From contig JBFGJY010000083.1 of NCBI GenBank assembly GCA_041576975.1, forward strand, positions 1 through 9,988: DNA of 9,988 nucleotides. The letters run 5' to 3'. Below are positions 7,862 to 9,988 of this stretch, one piece after another. This DNA is from JBFGJY01 sp041576975. GTDB lineage: Bacteria; Pseudomonadota; Gammaproteobacteria; UBA4575. The first letter of the stretch is position 1; each line of letters starts with the position of its first letter. The position numbers and the translations under genes are program-made. The notes beneath the pieces were generated by a model. That model did not search any database. It was not told where the DNA came from and was given only the letters and a program-made list of their open reading frames with translations.

Positions 7862-7865
7862 TCCT
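7862..7865 (-). promoter_or_regulatory. Ribosome binding site of the small HMA-like gene
   Basis: AGGA on the - strand lies eight bases before the ATG that ends at 7853. It is one of the few clear Shine-Dalgarno sequences in this window and supports the chosen start. Confidence 0.6.
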
Positions 7866-7945
7866 AATAAGAAAATTTTACGCTATATAAGAGTTTACTA
7901 TATCCCACTTACTAATAATTTAAACTCAGATGAGTGGAATATATG

Positions 7946-7959
7946 TTGATATATATCAA
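7946..7959. promoter_or_regulatory. FNR/Anr-type operator, perfect palindrome
   Basis: TTGATATATATCAA matches the FNR-family consensus TTGAT-N4-ATCAA at every defined base and is a perfect 14-bp palindrome. It is centred at 7952.5 in the divergent region. Two - strand -10-like boxes sit at typical activator distances: TATAGT (7902-7897) puts the start near 7890, about 62 bases from the site centre (class I), and TAAATT (7922-7917) puts it near 7910, about 42 bases away (class II). The small HMA-like gene is therefore the likelier target. A role at the FadL gene, 170 bases away, is possible but less well spaced. FNR proteins bind such sites when oxygen is low; related regulators such as Dnr or Crp-like proteins use similar sites. 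Confidence 0.6.
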
Positions 7960-8090
7960 ATTACACAATTACCTTAAATGATCTCATCACTTTTTTGGTG
8001 ATTTCGTTTAGAATTTAGACGATGACCTTTGCAAATTACACGCAAAATTCAACGCGTGCTATTTTCTTTGAGTCACGTCTTTTGACTAGT

Positions 8091-8099
8091 TGGTAAAAT
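8091..8099 (+). promoter_or_regulatory. Possible extended -10 promoter of the FadL-family gene
   Basis: TGGTAAAAT fits an extended -10 element (TGn followed by TAAAAT, five of six consensus bases). TTGAGT (8068-8073) could be a weak -35 box, but the spacer of 20 is long. Transcription would start near 8106, giving a very short leader. Another candidate, TAGAAT at 8009-8014, lacks a good -35 box. Neither is certain. Confidence 0.3.
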
Positions 8100-8106
8100 T
8101 GATATT

Positions 8107-8114
8107 AAGGGAGA
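8107..8114 (+). promoter_or_regulatory. Ribosome binding site of the FadL-family gene
   Basis: AAGGGAGA is a strong purine-rich Shine-Dalgarno sequence ending eight bases before the ATG at 8123. It fixes the start and suggests that this gene is translated more efficiently than the operon genes, which lack such sites. Confidence 0.75.
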
Positions 8115-8122
8115 AACAATAA

Positions 8123-9499
8123 ATGGATTACAAAAAAATATTACTTACAGGACTGTTCTTGTCAGCCCCAATGCTGGCAAATGCCACCAATGGTTATTTT
8201 ACACACGGAGTAGGAATTAAAAGCCGCGCACTTGCCGGTGCAGGTGTCGCATTTCCACAAGATGCGATGGCAGCTGGAACCAACCCTGCAGGTATGGCGT
8301 TTGTTGGGAATCGTTTTGATGTGGGTGCCGTCTTATTCAGTCCAGATCGCAATTACTCAACCTCTAGTAGTACAGCAAATGGAATATTTCCAGCATTTAC
8401 GGTTGGCCCGGCATCACAAGAAAGTGGTGATGAATTATTCCTAATTCCTAGTTTCGGTATTAATAAAATGATTACCGAGAATGATGCAATTGGATTTTCT
8501 GTATATGGGAACGGAGGATTGAATACGACCTATAGCGGTGGGGGCGGATCTGCAACTTTTGATCCTGACGGCCCCCTAGGGCCCGCACCTGTTACGACAT
8601 TTCCTGGTGTATTTGGAGCTGGAACAGCAGGTGTGGATTTATTCCAAATCTTTTTTAACTTCTCCTATGCACATAAATTTAGCGAAAACCTATCCGTAGG
8701 AATTAGCCCCATCTTTGTAGTACAAGGCTTTCGCAATAATGGTTTAGATCAATTTTTTCGATTCACCAAGACCTTTGCTGAAAGCGGTTTTACCCAAATG
8801 CCTACTGACTTAACTCAAAATGGTCAAGACTATTCTTATGGCGGTGGTGTGCAAGTTGGAGCACTTACAAAAGATCTGATTGGAAATATTGATTTTGGAA
8901 TTTCCTATCGTTCAAAGATGTATATGGATGAGTTTGATGATTATGCAGATTTATTCGCCGAAGACGGTGATTTTGATATCCCCTCAACCTTATGGGCAGG
9001 ATTAGCAGCAGATCTAACAAAAAATATCACTCTAGTATTTGATTACCAAAAAATTTGGTATGAAGATGTTGATGCAATCAGTAATGATTTTCAAAGAATT
9101 GGTAATTGCCCAAACCCTTTTAGCCCAGGAGGGAATTTTGAAAACTGTCTGGGTGGCGATGATGGTGCAGGATTTGGGTGGGATAATATCGATGTGTTTA
9201 AACTTGGATTGCAATGGCAGGCCACACCGAAAACGACGTGGAGAATTGGCTATAGTCATACTGATCAACCCATCGATAGTGATCAAGTACTATTTAATAT
9301 TTTGGCTCCCGGAGTAATAGAAGACCATGTTACTGCAGGCTTTACCTATCAAACTCAAGATATGGGTGAACTCAATTTTGAAGCCATGCATGCCTTACAT
9401 CATTCTCAAGATGGAGTTAATCCCTTAGATCGAACCCAATCGATTCGTCTTAAGATGAAACAGTATGAGCTTGGGTTCGGCTGGTCTAAGGAATTTTAG
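8123..9499 (+). CDS. FadL/OmpP1/TodX family outer-membrane transporter
   Basis: Outer-membrane beta-barrel of 458 residues, expected to let long-chain fatty acids or other hydrophobic molecules cross the outer membrane. A signal peptide is clear: charged MDYKK, a hydrophobic core, and an ANA|T cleavage site after residue 21. The mature protein begins with the family hallmark NGYFTHGVGIKSRALAGAG, followed by a D and NPAGM, matching the N-terminal hatch region of FadL. The rest alternates polar and hydrophobic residues as expected for barrel strands, and the chain ends in phenylalanine (GWSKEF), the usual C-terminal signal for barrel assembly. Two cysteines 13 residues apart (GNCPNPF and NFENCLGG) in a probable extracellular loop could form a disulfide. 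Length and motifs agree with a full family member. The substrate may differ from that of E. coli FadL, because paralogues import aromatic hydrocarbons such as toluene. It appears monocistronic, followed by hairpins before the next gene. Confidence 0.93.
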   Translation: MDYKKILLTGLFLSAPMLANATNGYFTHGVGIKSRALAGAGVAFPQDAMAAGTNPAGMAFVGNRFDVGAVLFSPDRNYSTSSSTANGIFPAFTVGPASQESGDELFLIPSFGINKMITENDAIGFSVYGNGGLNTTYSGGGGSATFDPDGPLGPAPVTTFPGVFGAGTAGVDLFQIFFNFSYAHKFSENLSVGISPIFVVQGFRNNGLDQFFRFTKTFAESGFTQMPTDLTQNGQDYSYGGGVQVGALTKDLIGNIDFGISYRSKMYMDEFDDYADLFAEDGDFDIPSTLWAGLAADLTKNITLVFDYQKIWYEDVDAISNDFQRIGNCPNPFSPGGNFENCLGGDDGAGFGWDNIDVFKLGLQWQATPKTTWRIGYSHTDQPIDSDQVLFNILAPGVIEDHVTAGFTYQTQDMGELNFEAMHALHHSQDGVNPLDRTQSIRLKMKQYELGFGWSKEF

Positions 9500-9514
9500 A
9501 AACTAGCGAAATAA

Positions 9515-9539
9515 AAATAGCACCATTTAAAAGCTATTT
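9515..9539 (+). terminator. Probable terminator of the FadL-family gene
   Basis: AAATAGC (9515-9521) and GCTATTT (9533-9539) form a 7-bp stem with an 11-base loop, 15 bases after the stop codon. The T-rich tract ATTATTTGTTG follows. The stem is AT-rich, so the terminator is probably weak. Confidence 0.4.
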
Positions 9540-9554
9540 ATTATTTGTTGAGGC

Positions 9555-9578
9555 GCAAGCAAGTGATACACTTGCTGC
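9555..9578. other. Strong stem-loop between the FadL-family gene and the PsiE-family gene
   Basis: AGCAAGTG (9558-9565) and CACTTGCT (9569-9576) pair perfectly around a three-base ATA loop. The stem extends by GC (9555-9556) with GC (9577-9578) if one A is bulged. It is the strongest hairpin in the intergenic DNA of this window, but no T-run follows on the + strand. It could stabilise the 3' end of the upstream mRNA, take part in termination with the preceding hairpin, or act as a protein-binding palindrome. Confidence 0.5.
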
Positions 9579-9628
9579 CAATTGTTGTGCAATAAAAATA
9601 ATAAAGCTCTTCATAAGTTCATAATCTC

Positions 9629-9988
9629 ATGCCAAAACCAACTTTAGATAGTTCACATCCAATGATGCGCGCCATTCAATACATTGAGTGGGCAGGCCTG
9701 GTGTTGATTACACTGGCAACCATTATTGCAATTGGTCAGGAATTATTTGTGGTAATTAAACAAGGCCGAGTCGAACTACATGACATACTGTTGTTGTTTA
9801 TCTACTTAGAAATTCTTACTATGGTTGCTTTATACTTTACCAGCGGCAAGCTTCCGGTACGTTATCCTATTTACATTGCCATTGTTGCAATCGCAAGATA
9901 TATCGTGCTGAGCATGAAAGAAATGAATGCACTAGATATTATTTGGCTTGCTATTGCGATTCTATTACTCACAATGGCATCTCTAGTA
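9629..9988 (+). CDS. PsiE-family membrane protein (3' partial)
   Basis: The reading frame is open to the right edge, giving the first 120 residues; a typical PsiE protein is only slightly longer. Residues 50-99 carry the family signature: DILLLFIYLEILTMVALYF, GKLPVRYPIYIAIVAIARY and SMKEM. Four membrane segments are visible, at about 22-43, 52-70, 80-94 and 103-120. In E. coli, psiE is induced by phosphate starvation through PhoB, and its biochemical role is unknown. The ATG at 9629 is the natural start because an in-frame TAA lies at 9614-9616. No clear Shine-Dalgarno sequence and no convincing Pho box are visible upstream. It follows the FadL gene after 129 bases containing two hairpins, so it is probably transcribed separately. 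I am confident of the family; whether it responds to phosphate here is unknown. Confidence 0.85.
   Translation, partial: MPKPTLDSSHPMMRAIQYIEWAGLVLITLATIIAIGQELFVVIKQGRVELHDILLLFIYLEILTMVALYFTSGKLPVRYPIYIAIVAIARYIVLSMKEMNALDIIWLAIAILLLTMASLV

Noticed and set aside
7986..8002. Short inverted repeat ATCAC/GTGAT upstream of the FadL-family gene, considered as a CRP or FadR site
   Set aside because: The arms are in the wrong order for CRP (TGTGA-N6-TCACA) and do not match FadR. A 5-bp repeat is expected by chance in this length.
8022..8096. A 24-codon reading frame (ATG to TAA) in the leader of the FadL-family gene
   Set aside because: It has no Shine-Dalgarno sequence and no recognisable leader-peptide composition, and the candidate promoter at 8091-8099 would start transcription after it. 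Such short frames are common by chance.
9032..9317. Overlapping frames on both strands inside the FadL-family gene
   Set aside because: Both lie wholly within a well-supported coding region, have no family features or ribosome binding sites, and are shadows of the real gene.
9610..9631. Repeated TTCATAA at 8-base spacing just before the PsiE-family gene, considered as a Pho box
   Set aside because: A Pho box has CTGTCAT-like repeats with 11-base periodicity. Here the spacing is 8, the sequence match is poor, and the repeat runs into the start codon.

Overview
The window is about 10 kb of AT-rich DNA (roughly 40% GC by eye) from a Gram-negative bacterium. The FadL-type outer-membrane barrel and the PsiE-type protein point to a proteobacterium, most likely a gamma- or betaproteobacterium. 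An FNR-type palindrome suggests that it senses oxygen. The species cannot be named from the sequence. Almost all of the window is coding, and I see no mobile elements, CRISPR arrays, rRNA or tRNA. Several genes lack a clear Shine-Dalgarno sequence.

Layout. (1) Bases 1-774 are the 3' part of a helix-hairpin-helix DNA-binding protein related to the N-terminal region of family X DNA polymerases; its start lies upstream of the window. It is followed by a weak hairpin terminator. (2) Bases 876-7562 hold four genes on the + strand, packed with gaps of +1, -4 and +9 bases, which is almost certainly an operon. They encode a TVP38/TMEM64 (VTT, DedA-like) membrane protein, a six-hairpin glycosidase-like protein, a family 4 glycosyltransferase resembling diacylglycerol glucosyltransferases, and a large fusion of an alkaline-phosphatase-superfamily hydrolase to an endonuclease/exonuclease/phosphatase (EEP) domain. 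(3) A convergent 77-residue ferredoxin-like/HMA-like protein without cysteines lies at 7853-7620 on the - strand. (4) A 269-base divergent promoter region carries a perfect FNR-type palindrome. (5) A FadL-family outer-membrane transporter lies at 8123-9499. (6) A PsiE-family membrane protein starts at 9629 and runs off the right edge.

How the genes may work together. The four-gene operon is the most interesting part. A membrane protein of a family linked to phospholipid movement, a glycolipid-type glycosyltransferase and a membrane-associated double phosphoesterase suggest envelope lipid or glycolipid remodelling: removal of phosphate headgroups and glycosylation of the product. The glycosidase-like protein would trim or supply sugar. 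This is inference from family and context, not proven. A PsiE-type gene (phosphate-starvation-inducible in E. coli) 2 kb downstream fits a phosphate theme only loosely, because it belongs to a separate transcription unit and I found no convincing Pho box.
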